Below are positions 9,450 through 17,771 of a stretch of DNA of 46,124 nt, piece by piece. The notes under the pieces were generated by a model, which worked only from the letters and a program-made list of their open reading frames with translations, had not been told where the DNA came from and searched no databases. Position 1 is the first letter of the stretch, and each line of letters begins with the position of its first letter. The position numbers and the translations under genes are program-made. The stretch lies in contig JAZDHB010000025.1 in assembly GCA_043806415.1 (NCBI GenBank), positions 1 through 46,124 of the forward strand, read 5' to 3'. This DNA is from CAIXYX01 sp043806415 (GTDB lineage Archaea > Micrarchaeota > Micrarchaeia > Anstonellales > Anstonellaceae).

Positions 9450-9459
9450 CTATTTAAAC
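9450..9459 (+). promoter_or_regulatory. TATA box for first ftsZ
   Basis: CTATTTAAACC, about 40 bases before the ATG at 9495, predicting a ~10-base leader. The 232-base gap between the divergent giant gene and ftsZ holds no other gene I can support. Confidence 0.5.
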
Positions 9460-9494
9460 CATTTCATCGTAGCGATGGCGCAACAGGCGACATT

Positions 9495-10562
9495 ATGGAC
9501 AGCATTGTGAAGTCAGTCCTGGGAGAGCAAGAGCCAGCTCAGAATGCAGAATCTTTTGGCTCAGACCAAATTAGGATAGTTGTAGTAGGAGTAGGAGGCG
9601 GTGGCAACAACACCATCAACCGACTCATCCGCTCGGGCGTGAAGGGATGCGATCTGGTCGCGGTGAATACCGACCGGCAGCACCTGAACATGATCCACGA
9701 GAAAGCCAAGAAGGTGCTCATCGGAAAGAGCATCACCAAAGGTCTTGGCGCTGGTGGCTACCCCGAGACCGGGACGAAGTCGGCCGAAGTCGACCGCGGA
9801 CTCTTGGAAAAGGAAATGGAAGGCGCCCACCTCGTGTTCATTTGCGCGGGCATGGGCGGTGGCACGGGAACAGGCGCTGCACCGGTGATCGCGGAGATCG
9901 CCAAGGAGCAGGGGGCCATCACCGTGGCCATGGTGACCTATCCGTTCAACCTCGAGCGGGCCCGCCGGCAGAAAGCCGACGAAGGCATCCAGAAACTGCG
10001 CAAGACCGTCGACTCGGTTATCGTGCTTGACAACAACAGGCTCGTCAAGCTCGTGCCGAACCTCCCGATGAACGAAGCGTTCGCGGTGGCCGATGAGATC
10101 CTGGCCAAAGCGGTCGGTGGCCTGGTATGGACCATCACCCAGCCCAGCCTGATCAACATCGACTTCGCCGACGTGCGCGCGATCGTATCGGGCGGAGGCG
10201 TGGGCTTCATCGCCGTGGGCGAGGGCAAGGGCAACGACAAGGTTCGCGGGGCCGCCGAAGGCGTGCTCAAGAACCGCCTGCTCGACGTGGACTTCGACGG
10301 CGCCAACGGCGCCCTGATCCACATCTCCGGTGGCGCCGACCTGACATTGGGCGATGCCATCAAGGCCGGTGAAATCATCACCGAGAAGATGGATCCGCAG
10401 GCCAACGTCAAGTGGGGTGCCCGTCTCATCCCCGGATACGACGGAAAGCTGGAAATCGTGGCGATCGTCACCGGCGTCAAGGGAGCCAACATATTCGGTT
10501 CGGCCCCCGAGGAGCCGGCGCGCGCGCCCTCGAGCTACAGCGACATCGAGATAATCGGATAA
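9495..10562 (+). CDS. ftsZ: FtsZ, cell-division tubulin homologue (FtsZ2-like)
   Basis: 355 residues. GTP-binding tubulin signature GGGTGTG at 121-127, N-terminal GVGGGGNNTINRL, and the catalytic T7 loop NIDFAD are all intact, so it should polymerise and hydrolyse GTP. FtsZ forms the division ring at midcell. The opening (MDSIVKSVL) and the VLDNNRLVKLVPNLPMNEAF block most resemble archaeal FtsZ2; this assignment is by recall, not a tree. The C-terminal tail ends SYSDIEIIG, a candidate partner-binding peptide. A second ftsZ follows 412 bases downstream on the same strand. Confidence 0.95.
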   Translation: MDSIVKSVLGEQEPAQNAESFGSDQIRIVVVGVGGGGNNTINRLIRSGVKGCDLVAVNTDRQHLNMIHEKAKKVLIGKSITKGLGAGGYPETGTKSAEVDRGLLEKEMEGAHLVFICAGMGGGTGTGAAPVIAEIAKEQGAITVAMVTYPFNLERARRQKADEGIQKLRKTVDSVIVLDNNRLVKLVPNLPMNEAFAVADEILAKAVGGLVWTITQPSLINIDFADVRAIVSGGGVGFIAVGEGKGNDKVRGAAEGVLKNRLLDVDFDGANGALIHISGGADLTLGDAIKAGEIITEKMDPQANVKWGARLIPGYDGKLEIVAIVTGVKGANIFGSAPEEPARAPSSYSDIEIIG

Positions 10563-10974
10563 ATAATCCGGTTATTTCCTCTTTTTTCTTTTTCAATTTT
10601 TTTCTTATTTCTTCGCGTCATTCGAATATTTTCCTTAGGTGGTTGAATAGAAAACAGATCCCTCCTAAACCAAGAGGAAAGCGACGTGCGGGCCATCCGA
10701 AAATCCCGTGCCAAATTGGCCCGTGGCGAAATCTCCCTTCATTCGCAAAAAGAGCTTGATTCATACTAATTCAAGTTCAAGGTCCCGCAATCAATTTACA
10801 CTCTTTTTCCTCCCTATCACATTCTCCTCCAAAACAGCGTTTTTTCCACGTCGGAGCGGGTGCTGCCTTTTTATTCTTTTTTCTAGTTCATGTAGCGAAT
10901 GTTCTTCGTGCGGTCCGGTGGCGACCGGGGCGGCATGGTGAACGACGTAGCTGGCAAAAAGGGGGATGGGGTAT
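10563..10974 (+). other. Gene-free stretch between the two ftsZ genes
   Basis: Directly after the first ftsZ is a pyrimidine-rich tract (about 10575-10612, several T runs) that would serve as an archaeal terminator. T-rich promoter-like sequence (CCTTTTTATTC near 10866) and a leader of roughly 80-100 bases precede the second gene. I see no convincing reading frame or RNA gene here. The separation suggests the two paralogues are transcribed independently. Confidence 0.45.
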
Positions 10975-12084
10975 ATGTTCGAGGACATCATTGCATCGGC
11001 AAAATCAAACGGCAGCGTGCAGCAGGAAGCGCGCGCGGCCTCAAGCGACGAGAGCTTATTCTCAAACGACAAAATCCGCATCGCCGTCATCGGCGTCGGC
11101 GGGGCGGGCTGCAACACCGTGGACCGCATGATGAAGAACGGCATCAAGTCCGCGCAGACCATCGCGATCAACACGGACAATCTCCACTTAAGAAGCATCC
11201 AGGCGCACAAGAAAATCCTCCTGGGCGCGAACGTCACCAAAGGCCTCGGAGCCGGCGGCTTCCCTGAGGTGGCCCAGAAGTGCGCCGAAGCTTCCCGCGC
11301 GCAATTGCGCGAGCAGATCGGCGAGAACGAGCTCGTGTTCCTTGCGGCCGGCATGGGCGGCGGCACCGGCACCGGCGCCTCCTCCATCGTGGCCGAAGTG
11401 GCCAAAGAGCAGGGCGCCATCGTCATCTCCATCGTCACGATCCCGTTCGCGCTCGAGCGGGCGCGCATCAAGAAGGCTGAATGGGGCCTCAAGCAGCTCG
11501 CCGCCGTCTCCGACACGGTCGCGGTCATCGACAACAACCGCCTCGTGAGCTACGCGCCGAACCTCCCCATCACCGAAGCCTTCAACCTCGCCGATGCCAT
11601 CACCGGCAAGGCCGTGCTGGGCATCGCCGACACCATCATGCTCCCCTCGCTTCTGAACATCGACTATGCCGATGTCAAGTCCATCATGGAGAAGGGCGGC
11701 ATCTCGCTCATCTCGCTGGGCGAAGGCCGGGGCACCGACCGCGTGGACCAGGTGGTCAAGAACACGCTCGATCACCCGCTGCTCGACGTCTCCTACGAAG
11801 GCGCCAAAGGCGCTTTATTGCACATCTGCGGGGGCAACAGCCTCTCGCTGGGCGATTCCATCTCCATCGGCGAAAAGCTCACCTCTAGCTTCGATCCCAA
11901 CGCCAATGTCAAGATCGGCGCGCGCCTCGTGCCGGACATGGGCGACACGGTCAGCGTGACGGCCATCGTCACCGGCCTTAAATCCGGGCAGGTGATGGGC
12001 ATGCTGGTGGGCGAGCGGGGCGACGAGCGCGCCCCCAATTCCCCCCGCCCGCCGAGCATGATGGAGAACATCGTCGAGATATAA
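10975..12084 (+). CDS. ftsZ: FtsZ paralogue
   Basis: 369 residues from ATG 10975; an ATG at 10966 would add three residues, and a G-rich ribosome-binding sequence (GGGGG at 10961-10965) precedes both. GMGGGTGTG lies near 126-134, N-terminal GVGGAGCNTVDRM, and T7 loop NIDYAD is intact, so it is predicted active. It differs from its neighbour in the helix after the T5 region and in the C-terminal tail (PSMMENIVEI). Many archaea carry two FtsZ proteins that act at different steps of division; which canonical group this belongs to is uncertain because it keeps the IDNNRL block seen in FtsZ2. Confidence 0.94.
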   Translation: MFEDIIASAKSNGSVQQEARAASSDESLFSNDKIRIAVIGVGGAGCNTVDRMMKNGIKSAQTIAINTDNLHLRSIQAHKKILLGANVTKGLGAGGFPEVAQKCAEASRAQLREQIGENELVFLAAGMGGGTGTGASSIVAEVAKEQGAIVISIVTIPFALERARIKKAEWGLKQLAAVSDTVAVIDNNRLVSYAPNLPITEAFNLADAITGKAVLGIADTIMLPSLLNIDYADVKSIMEKGGISLISLGEGRGTDRVDQVVKNTLDHPLLDVSYEGAKGALLHICGGNSLSLGDSISIGEKLTSSFDPNANVKIGARLVPDMGDTVSVTAIVTGLKSGQVMGMLVGERGDERAPNSPRPPSMMENIVEI

Positions 12085-12108
12085 AGAAGCAGAATCTTTT
12101 TTTAGTTT

Positions 12109-13428
12109 TCAATCCGCCCAAGGCGGAGCCTCGGACGGTTTCTTTTGCACCGCCCCTTTGGCCCACGGCGGCGCATCCGCCGGTTTCTTCTCGTCCGGGA
12201 CGTTCGGGGTTTCTTTTTGGCTCGTTTCGCTTCCGCTCGAACGCGGGGGCGCATCCCCCGGCTTCTTTTCTTCCGGCTTTCTCTCTTCCGATAAGGGCAT
12301 CTTGTTCTCGACGATGGGTGCCGTGGCATCTGTCTGGGCCGCGACTAGGCTTGTTTTGGGCTGCGTTTGGGCGTCAACATGGTCTGTTCGAGACTGGTTT
12401 TGAGGGTTGGCCGGGCTTGTTTGCCTGGTTTGTGCATTGGCCGGGCTTGCCTGGGCTTGAACCTCCAGTTTCGTCTGTTCGGGCACGGTCTTGGCTTCCG
12501 GGGCTTTGTGCAAGGCGCCAGCTGCGGGTTGCACGTCCTGTCTTTGCATATGATGTCCTCCGTGCCTCGGCCGGTTCCTGTGCGAAAACAGGGCATATGC
12601 CGCGATGGCCAAGGCCGCAAGCACCACCATGGCGGGCAATAGCACTCCTGCAAGGGAAGAGCCGGCATCTGGGCTTGTTTGGGCACGCTGGGCCGTTGAG
12701 GGCACGGTGCCGGGGCCCAGCCACGAGCCTGGTGGTTGCGTCCGGATCCCGCTCTCCGGCCCGCTGGCCGTGATATTAGGGATGGGACCGGATGCGCCGG
12801 CCGCGCCCGCACCTGTCTGCCCGCTCAAATCCGTTGCCCCGCTTGCGTTGTTCCCGGCCTGGCTGTTGGGCGAGGCGCTCGGCGCCGGGGTCGAGGCTGG
12901 ACTCTGCGCCAGGCTCTCCGGAATCAGCCGGAATACGGCCAGGCCGCTCTCGTTCGGGGACGAGATGCACAACTGGTTGCCCTGCGCCTCGACCCCGATG
13001 GGGGCGCCTGCCTGGAGGGCGAACGAATACGCGAGGCGTCCGTCGCTGAACGCCCTTGGCTGGCCGTTCGAATCATCCACCGGCCGGAAAGCCCGCTCCG
13101 ACACCAGCTTGAACAGGCACGAGCCGGGCGTCTGGTTGCTGAAATTGGCGGCCAGCTCGACCTCCTTGTCGTCGAGCGGCTGTCCGAAGCTCTGGTAGTC
13201 CGGCCCGGCTCCGAAGCCGGGGTAGCATTTCTGGCCGATGCAGCTGAAGACGGAAAGCTGCGAGTCGTTGCCGAAGTAGATATTGATGCCGTCGTAGTTC
13301 AGGTAGGTGGGCGCCAGGGCGCTGGCGTTCGTTGAATTCGGTGCCGCCCATGCGGCCGCAAGAAATAGAAATAAGATCGCGCACGTCCTGGTAAAATCCA
13401 TCCGGCTTTTTATACCCGTTCCCGCCAT
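12109..13428 (-). CDS. Secreted, membrane-anchored protein with proline-rich cytoplasmic tail
   Basis: 439 residues, family not recognised. A signal peptide (MDFTRTCAILFLFLAAAWA) is followed by a ~150-residue extracellular domain with four cysteines, a Ser/Ala/Gly/Pro linker, one membrane helix (VLLPAMVVLAALAIAAYAL) and a long Gln/Pro/Lys tail ending in three imperfect repeats of KKPxxAPPxx. Start: a TATA box at 13451-13460 sits ~26 bases before ATG 13428, fitting a leaderless start there; the internal ATG at 13401 matches the signal peptide but lies too close to the second TATA-like sequence. It converges with ftsZ. A cell-surface or adaptor role is inference. Confidence 0.75.
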   Translation of the reverse strand: MAGTGIKSRMDFTRTCAILFLFLAAAWAAPNSTNASALAPTYLNYDGINIYFGNDSQLSVFSCIGQKCYPGFGAGPDYQSFGQPLDDKEVELAANFSNQTPGSCLFKLVSERAFRPVDDSNGQPRAFSDGRLAYSFALQAGAPIGVEAQGNQLCISSPNESGLAVFRLIPESLAQSPASTPAPSASPNSQAGNNASGATDLSGQTGAGAAGASGPIPNITASGPESGIRTQPPGSWLGPGTVPSTAQRAQTSPDAGSSLAGVLLPAMVVLAALAIAAYALFSHRNRPRHGGHHMQRQDVQPAAGALHKAPEAKTVPEQTKLEVQAQASPANAQTRQTSPANPQNQSRTDHVDAQTQPKTSLVAAQTDATAPIVENKMPLSEERKPEEKKPGDAPPRSSGSETSQKETPNVPDEKKPADAPPWAKGAVQKKPSEAPPWAD

Positions 13429-13450
13429 GCCTCAAGCACGCACTGAAAAT

Positions 13451-13460
13451 TTATAATCGG
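13451..13460 (-). promoter_or_regulatory. TATA box for the 439-residue surface protein
   Basis: Reads ATTATAAATT on the minus strand, ~26 bases upstream of ATG 13428. It decides in favour of the longer start and a leaderless mRNA. Confidence 0.5.
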
Positions 13461-13494
13461 ATTTCCCCGCACTTTCTTTCTCTTTGGAAGGCGT

Positions 13495-13576
13495 TTTCTT
13501 TCCCGCAGGCATACTTCTTTCTTTCGGGGTCAAGCCCATTTCTTTCCCGCAGGCATACTTCTTTCTTTCGGGGTCA
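13495..13576. repeat. 38-base direct repeat, two copies
   Basis: Two identical 38-base copies at 13495-13532 and 13539-13576 (period 44). Each starts TTTCTTTCCCGCAGGCATAC and ends TTTCGGGGTCA, and contains the TTTCTTT motif found in the tRNA-associated hairpins nearby. Confidence 0.9.
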
Positions 13577-13603
13577 GACCGTTTCTCTTTCTTTTCGTGA
13601 AGG

Positions 13604-13635
13604 TTTTCTTTCTCTTCCGCAGAAGAGAAAGAAAA
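13604..13635. terminator. Perfect pyrimidine/purine hairpin after tRNA-Ala
   Basis: A 14-bp perfect inverted repeat (arms 13604-13617 and 13622-13635, loop CGCA) begins 7 bases past the tRNA-Ala 3' end. One arm is all pyrimidine, the other all purine. It may terminate or protect the tRNA transcript. The same TTTTCTTT/AAAGAAAA motif recurs inside the tRNA-Ser and tRNA-Thr introns. Confidence 0.6.
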
Positions 13636-13641
13636 GGTTCT

Positions 13642-13796
13642 TGGACACAGGGGGAATCGAACCCCCAGTCTCTGCCTCGTTCGGAGCCCTTTGGCTTTGC
13701 GGGCATTGCCCCCGGAAATTCTTTTTCCGGGGTTTTTGGCGCTCCGCGCCAAAAAGCCCTTGCGAAGGCAGCGTCTTACCATTCGACTATGTGCCC
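13642..13796 (-). tRNA. tRNA-Ala (CGC anticodon) with an 83-base intron
   Basis: Exons are 13796-13761 and 13677-13642; the intron is 13760-13678, after position 37. The acceptor stem GGGCACA pairs with TGTGTCC, giving a G3:U70 wobble pair, the identity element of tRNA-Ala. Anticodon stem CTGCC/GGCAG encloses TTCGCA|A, anticodon CGC. The T arm is a perfect GGGGG-TTCGATT-CCCCC. Discriminator A, no encoded CCA. The intron contains several strong hairpins (a 12-bp stem with GGCGC, and CCCCGGAAA/TTTCCGGGG). Intron placement fits archaeal bulge-helix-bulge splicing. Confidence 0.92.
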
Positions 13797-13937
13797 GTTC
13801 TGATTTACGGCGAAGGCAGCGCCTTCCTCAGCGCGAAGCGCTGGGGATAGACGGCCAACAGGCCGGCGTATACGCAAGCCCGCAGGATTGCGGACAGGCC
13901 GCCAGAAGGCGGCCGTGTACCATCCGACTATGTGCCC
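13797..13937 (-). pseudogene. tRNA 5'-half-like fragment and hairpin array upstream of tRNA-Ala
   Basis: From 13937 downward the minus strand reads GGGCACATAGTCGGATGGTA, nearly identical to the first 20 bases of the tRNA-Ala gene, then runs into a perfect 7-bp hairpin (13897-13914). The D stem no longer pairs, and no T arm follows. The rest of the interval is a string of short hairpins (for example GTCCGCA/TGCGGGC, CAGCGC/GCGCTG, GAAGGC/GCCTTC). Most likely a decayed or partial tRNA duplication; a separately transcribed 5' half is possible but the broken D stem argues against function. Confidence 0.6.
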
Positions 13938-14014
13938 CTGTCAGAATCCGTGCCCCGGTCACCTGATTTAACTCGGGCAAGGTTAATAAAAACACTTTTC
14001 CCGCAAAGCAAGGC

Positions 14015-14680
14015 ATGAAAGTCGTCATTCTCTTCTCCGGCGGCAAGGATTCGGTCTATGCCACCCACCTCTGCCTCTCGTGGGGCTGGGAGGTGGAATG
14101 GCTCACCCTCCACCCTCAGGAGGATTCGATGATGTTCCACCACCCCAACACGCGATGGTGCGGACTGCAAGCCGAAGCGGCCGGAATCCAATGGCACGAA
14201 ATCCGGGCAGCAAGCCATGAAAACGAACTGGATGACCTCGAAGAAGCGCTCGGGCGCCTGAAGGCCGCCGGAAAAATCGAAGGCATCGTATCGGGCGCCA
14301 TCGCGTCCGAATACCAGAAGCAGCGCATCGAAGTCATCGGCGAGAATGTGGGCCTGCCCACCTTCGCCCCATTATGGCACAAGAAGCCGGATATCTTGCG
14401 CGAAATGCTCGAACAGATGGAAGTCTATCTCGTGTCCGCATCGGCCCAAGGGCTGGATGAGAAGTGGTTGGGCAGACGGCTGGAGCCCAAAGACGTGGAT
14501 CGCTTCCTTGCCATGAGGCCGGCCATCCATCCCTTCCTCGAGGGCGGCGAGGGCGAGACGTTCGTGTGCGACGCGCCGTTCTTCAGGAAAAAAATCAGGA
14601 TAAAGAAGATGGAAAAAACGTTCGAGGGCCAGTCCGGCCGGGTAAACATCCTCGAGGCGGTTCTTAAGAAAAAAGTCTGA
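14015..14680 (+). CDS. dph6: Diphthine-ammonia ligase Dph6 (ATP pyrophosphatase)
   Basis: 221 residues, typical length. The PP-loop motif SGGKDS is at residues 8-13, and the family C-terminal signature HPFLEGGEGETFV with FRKKIRI is present. Dph6 performs the last step of diphthamide synthesis on the EF-2 histidine, amidating diphthine with ammonia and ATP. Its substrate, EF-2, is encoded 19 kb away with an intact modification site. A TATA-like TTAATAAAAAC ~28 bases before ATG 14015 indicates a leaderless message. No unusual residues. Confidence 0.92.
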   Translation: MKVVILFSGGKDSVYATHLCLSWGWEVEWLTLHPQEDSMMFHHPNTRWCGLQAEAAGIQWHEIRAASHENELDDLEEALGRLKAAGKIEGIVSGAIASEYQKQRIEVIGENVGLPTFAPLWHKKPDILREMLEQMEVYLVSASAQGLDEKWLGRRLEPKDVDRFLAMRPAIHPFLEGGEGETFVCDAPFFRKKIRIKKMEKTFEGQSGRVNILEAVLKKKV

Positions 14681-14713
14681 GCCGTCTCTCCCCGCTCCCT
14701 TCTCTCTCCTCTT

Positions 14714-15385
14714 TCAGTTCCCGCTCGAGGATAGCCTGTCCAGCTTCTCGATCATGTCGTTGAGCTCTTTTCCGTACACGGCCGACACCTTCAACGTCGC
14801 CGAAAACTGCGTCTCGATCGGGATCTCCTTGTTGATGCTGACCATGACGTTCCCGTAGCTCTTGGCCACATCGATGGGGATGCTCGCATTGACCTTGAAG
14901 TTGTCCTTGATGTGCAACGGCACGAGCTGGCCGGTGTTGGACTGCGCCGTCACGGTGGTGTCGATGGGGACGTCCGCCGTCAGCGGCACGCTGAACGAAT
15001 CGGGCAGCACGTCTGCGATCGGGAACGTCTTGTCGATCACGACCGTCGTGCGCAGGGGCGAGGTCATGGTGATTTCCTTGTTCTGGATGGCACGCAGGTC
15101 GGCCGTGACGTCCTTGAGCACGGCGCGGTCGGACGCGCTCAGCCCCTTGACGGACGTCACCGAGACGAACAGGGCGGCGGCGGAGAGCAGCAGGGCGACG
15201 AGGCCGAGCACGAGGGGCAGTTTGGACATGGCGGCCGCTTCGGCGCCCGCCGACTCGAGCGAGGCTTTGTCCGATGCGCTCTTCGCCTCCTCTTTCTTGG
15301 GCTCTTTCGCCCCTTCCATCTCTTCGCGGCTCTTGCCGGCCATGAGGCCGGAGGGGAGCTTGGAGAAATTTTCGTCGTTTGCCAT
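14714..15385 (-). CDS. Single-pass membrane protein, hypothetical
   Basis: 223 residues, not recognised. About 50 charged N-terminal residues (cytoplasmic) are followed by one membrane helix (LPLVLGLVALLLSAAALFVSV) and a ~145-residue external domain rich in beta-strand pattern and Thr/Val/Ile/Asp with regularly spaced prolines (TFPIADVLPDSFSVPLTADV), and a short C-terminal helix. No cysteines in the external part. A TATA-like sequence at about 15402-15413 lies ~25 bases before ATG 15385, shared with the divergent ferredoxin gene. Possible cell-envelope scaffold; this is a guess. Confidence 0.75.
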   Translation of the reverse strand: MANDENFSKLPSGLMAGKSREEMEGAKEPKKEEAKSASDKASLESAGAEAAAMSKLPLVLGLVALLLSAAALFVSVTSVKGLSASDRAVLKDVTADLRAIQNKEITMTSPLRTTVVIDKTFPIADVLPDSFSVPLTADVPIDTTVTAQSNTGQLVPLHIKDNFKVNASIPIDVAKSYGNVMVSINKEIPIETQFSATLKVSAVYGKELNDMIEKLDRLSSSGN

Positions 15386-15450
15386 AACGTCCTATTGCGG
15401 CGAATAATTAAAAAGCGATTTGCCCTTAATGGAAGCCTAGGTGATTTTCG

Positions 15451-15732
15451 ATGCCCAAAGTCCTGTTCAAGAATGACAATCTTAGCGTGGAATGCCCGGC
15501 CGGCACCAAGCTCGTCGAGTTGGCCGAGCAGAAAGGCGCGTCCATCAACTTCTCGTGCAAGGAGGGCGTGTGCCTCACCTGCCTCGTCAACGTCGTGTCC
15601 GGCATGGAGAACCTCAACGCGCGCACCGAGAACGAGACAAGCACGCTCGAGGCGTTCGGCGCGCAGCCCAACCAGCGCCTCGCCTGCCAGGTCGTCATCA
15701 ACGGCGACTGCGTGATCGAGACGGTCGGATAA
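15451..15732 (+). CDS. [2Fe-2S] ferredoxin
   Basis: 93 residues. The plant/adrenodoxin-type cluster motif is complete: Cys-x5-Cys-x2-Cys (SCKEGVCLTC) and a fourth cysteine in RLACQV. The small size and absence of other domains indicate a soluble electron carrier. AGGTGAT stands ~7 bases before the ATG, a good Shine-Dalgarno. It could serve as an electron partner of redox enzymes in the cell, but nothing in the sequence ties it to the hydrogenase 10 kb away. It is followed 31 bases later by the LemA gene on the same strand. Confidence 0.92.
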   Translation: MPKVLFKNDNLSVECPAGTKLVELAEQKGASINFSCKEGVCLTCLVNVVSGMENLNARTENETSTLEAFGAQPNQRLACQVVINGDCVIETVG

Positions 15733-15763
15733 AAGGCGGGCCAGCCGCGCTGCAAGGTGACCC

Positions 15764-17209
15764 ATGGGTTCTGCCAAAAATTATATGCTTGCGGCCATCG
15801 CATTGGGGGTCTTCATACTTCTCGTCTGGGCCTGCTTTCAGGTCGGAAAGGCTTACATCGAGAAGGCAATCGTATATATTGCGGTGTTCTTCGTTTTGCT
15901 GATTTTCGCCCTTGGTGGCCTCGGAGTCTATTATCATGGATTGAATCTTTATCGGATCTATTCGCTCATCCAATATACGCCTACGTCAAAGGCCGTATCC
16001 TTGGCACCTGGCATCAGCGAGGCGCAGGGGCCGGCCCAACCGCACGACCGGCTCAAGACGGCACCTTACGGCCTCAAGCCCTGCGTGTTCTATTGGACGC
16101 GTATATACAAATGGTCGGGTTATGGAAAACATCGAAGACGCGACCTAGTGAAAGTCCTCAAAAGCAACGATTGCTTCGACATCGTGGACGAGACGGGCGC
16201 CATCACCATCCGCCCCTCGAAAATCCCGGGAGGCCACGGGGAATGGGAGGGCGACATCTACCTCAAGCGCGATGTGAATGCCCGAGTGGTGCCGAGCCGG
16301 AACAGCCTTTTTGGGGTTATGGGCCGGATAATGGCGATTCTGATGGGACGCGAGCCCCCCAAGCCGCCCGAGCCGAAGTCCGGAAGCGATAAGGGGCGCA
16401 TGCGCGCCATGCTGGCGTCCTATTGCCCCGATCTGCTCGAATACCGCGACCAGGTGGATGTGGAGGAGACCTACATCGAGCCGGGCGATCTGATTTATGT
16501 CTTGGGCACGGCGCGCCCCAAAGAGGCTCAAAATCCGGATGATCTGGAGATTGCCTACGAGCCGACCAACAAAATCTTTTGCGTCTCAGATGGCAGCGAG
16601 AAGAATACAAAGCGAAGCGCTCTTCTGAACGCTTTTTTGCTCGGCTTCATCGGCCCAATAATCTTCGCAGTCTGCATTATGCTCATGGCGAGGATATGCG
16701 CGGCTGGATTGAGCCAGATCGTGGACAGCCTTTTGGCCGGGCTGGTCGTGCTTCTTTATACCTGGTTTGCAGCTACCAATCTTTTCGAACTCTATAACGG
16801 CACCGTCCGCCTGCGCCAGAACATCGAGAAAGCGAAGGCCAATGCAGACGCTCTTTATGACATGCGCCATAATTTGTTGCCCAAGCTGGTCGACGTGGCC
16901 CGGTCGGCTTCCAAATACGAAAAGGGATTGCAGGACGAACTGGTGCGTTTGCGGGGGGTGGAATCTGAAGATGCCCTCAAGCGCCTGATGGCCTTGAGCG
17001 AGGACTATCCGAAACTGAAGGCCAGCAAGAACTTCCTGTTTCTGCAAAAGCGGCTTGAAACCGTGCAGGAGAGGCTGGCCGGCTCGCAAGCCTATCTGGT
17101 GGATGCCACCACGCTCTACAACGCGCGCGTGCAGTCTTTCCCCTATTTCCTCTTCACGCCGTTGGTGGGCCTGCGGGCGATGCCGATGCCTGATTTCAGT
17201 TCGGCTTGA
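15764..17209 (+). CDS. GIDE-like membrane protein fused to LemA domain
   Basis: 481 residues. Two N-terminal membrane helices (residues ~7-55) precede a soluble region of ~200 residues that resembles the GIDE domain (the E3-ligase-associated membrane domain), with KTAPYGLKPCVFYWTRIY and EPGDLIYVLGTA blocks. Two further membrane helices (~280-340) come next. The last ~130 residues are a clear LemA domain: NLLPKLVDVARSASKYEK, DYPKLKASKNFLFLQKRLE, LYNARVQSFP. No RING finger is visible, so ubiquitin-ligase activity is not implied. AAGGTGAC sits just before the ATG. Envelope stress or membrane-protein quality control is a common suggestion for such proteins; not shown here. Confidence 0.8.
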   Translation: MGSAKNYMLAAIALGVFILLVWACFQVGKAYIEKAIVYIAVFFVLLIFALGGLGVYYHGLNLYRIYSLIQYTPTSKAVSLAPGISEAQGPAQPHDRLKTAPYGLKPCVFYWTRIYKWSGYGKHRRRDLVKVLKSNDCFDIVDETGAITIRPSKIPGGHGEWEGDIYLKRDVNARVVPSRNSLFGVMGRIMAILMGREPPKPPEPKSGSDKGRMRAMLASYCPDLLEYRDQVDVEETYIEPGDLIYVLGTARPKEAQNPDDLEIAYEPTNKIFCVSDGSEKNTKRSALLNAFLLGFIGPIIFAVCIMLMARICAAGLSQIVDSLLAGLVVLLYTWFAATNLFELYNGTVRLRQNIEKAKANADALYDMRHNLLPKLVDVARSASKYEKGLQDELVRLRGVESEDALKRLMALSEDYPKLKASKNFLFLQKRLETVQERLAGSQAYLVDATTLYNARVQSFPYFLFTPLVGLRAMPMPDFSSA

Positions 17210-17211
17210 GC

Positions 17212-17768
17212 TTATGGAAGCTCGAGATAAACCGGGATTGTTTCTCGCCCCTTCCAATCCAGGATGTCGGTCTCGAACCCCTTGTGCCGGTACCATTCGA
17301 TAACGCCCGGCGTTGCCTTGGCATGCGCGATAAGGTGGGAGCACCCTGCAGATTTTCGGATGCCCAAGGCGATGCCCACCACATAATCTAAAAGAAGGCC
17401 AGCACCGCCCCGCCCCTCTTCTTTCTTGTCGGTCGCCAGCTTGCCTATAAGAAGGGCCGGGAACTGGCGGGGGAAATCTTTTGGATAATCTCCCAAGCGC
17501 CGGCCCCGCAGGATAAACTCCTTCTCATCCGGTATCTTGAGCGAACCCGTTGCCAGCGTGAGATAAGAAATGAGCTTTCTATCTGATTTGGAGATAAGGA
17601 GATAGGTGACGCCAAGATGGAGGCGCTGGAAGGCCATGGCGTCGCTCTTGAGATAGCCATTGAGTTCATCGCTGCAGGATGAGAAGTCGGAAAGGAGCGG
17701 CTGATGCTCTGGCGAGAGGATGGAGAGATAGACCTCGTCCGATGAGAATTTTCGCTGCGTAGACGCAC
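17212..17768 (-). CDS. GNAT acetyltransferase, TacT-like; 5' end apparently frameshifted
   Basis: The ATG-bounded frame (17637-17212) encodes 141 residues of a GNAT fold, including ALLIGKLATDKKEEGRGGAG (acetyl-CoA loop) and IEWYRHKGFE. But the same frame stays open to 17781 and encodes DEVYLSILSPEHQPLLSDF and SSCSDELNGYLKSDA, which is the usual family N-terminus, with no ATG/GTG/TTG. A GTG at 17768, 3 bases after the upstream gene's stop, is in another frame; one extra A in the A4 run (17749-17752) would join them as MRLRSEKFSSDE. Thus either an assembly error or an inactivated gene. The partner arrangement and family suggest a tRNA-acetylating toxin; unproven. Confidence 0.7.
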
Positions 17769-17771
17769 ACC

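Noticed and set aside
13495..13576. Two direct repeats considered as a CRISPR
   Set aside because: Only two copies with a 6-base gap, no spacers of normal length and no cas genes.
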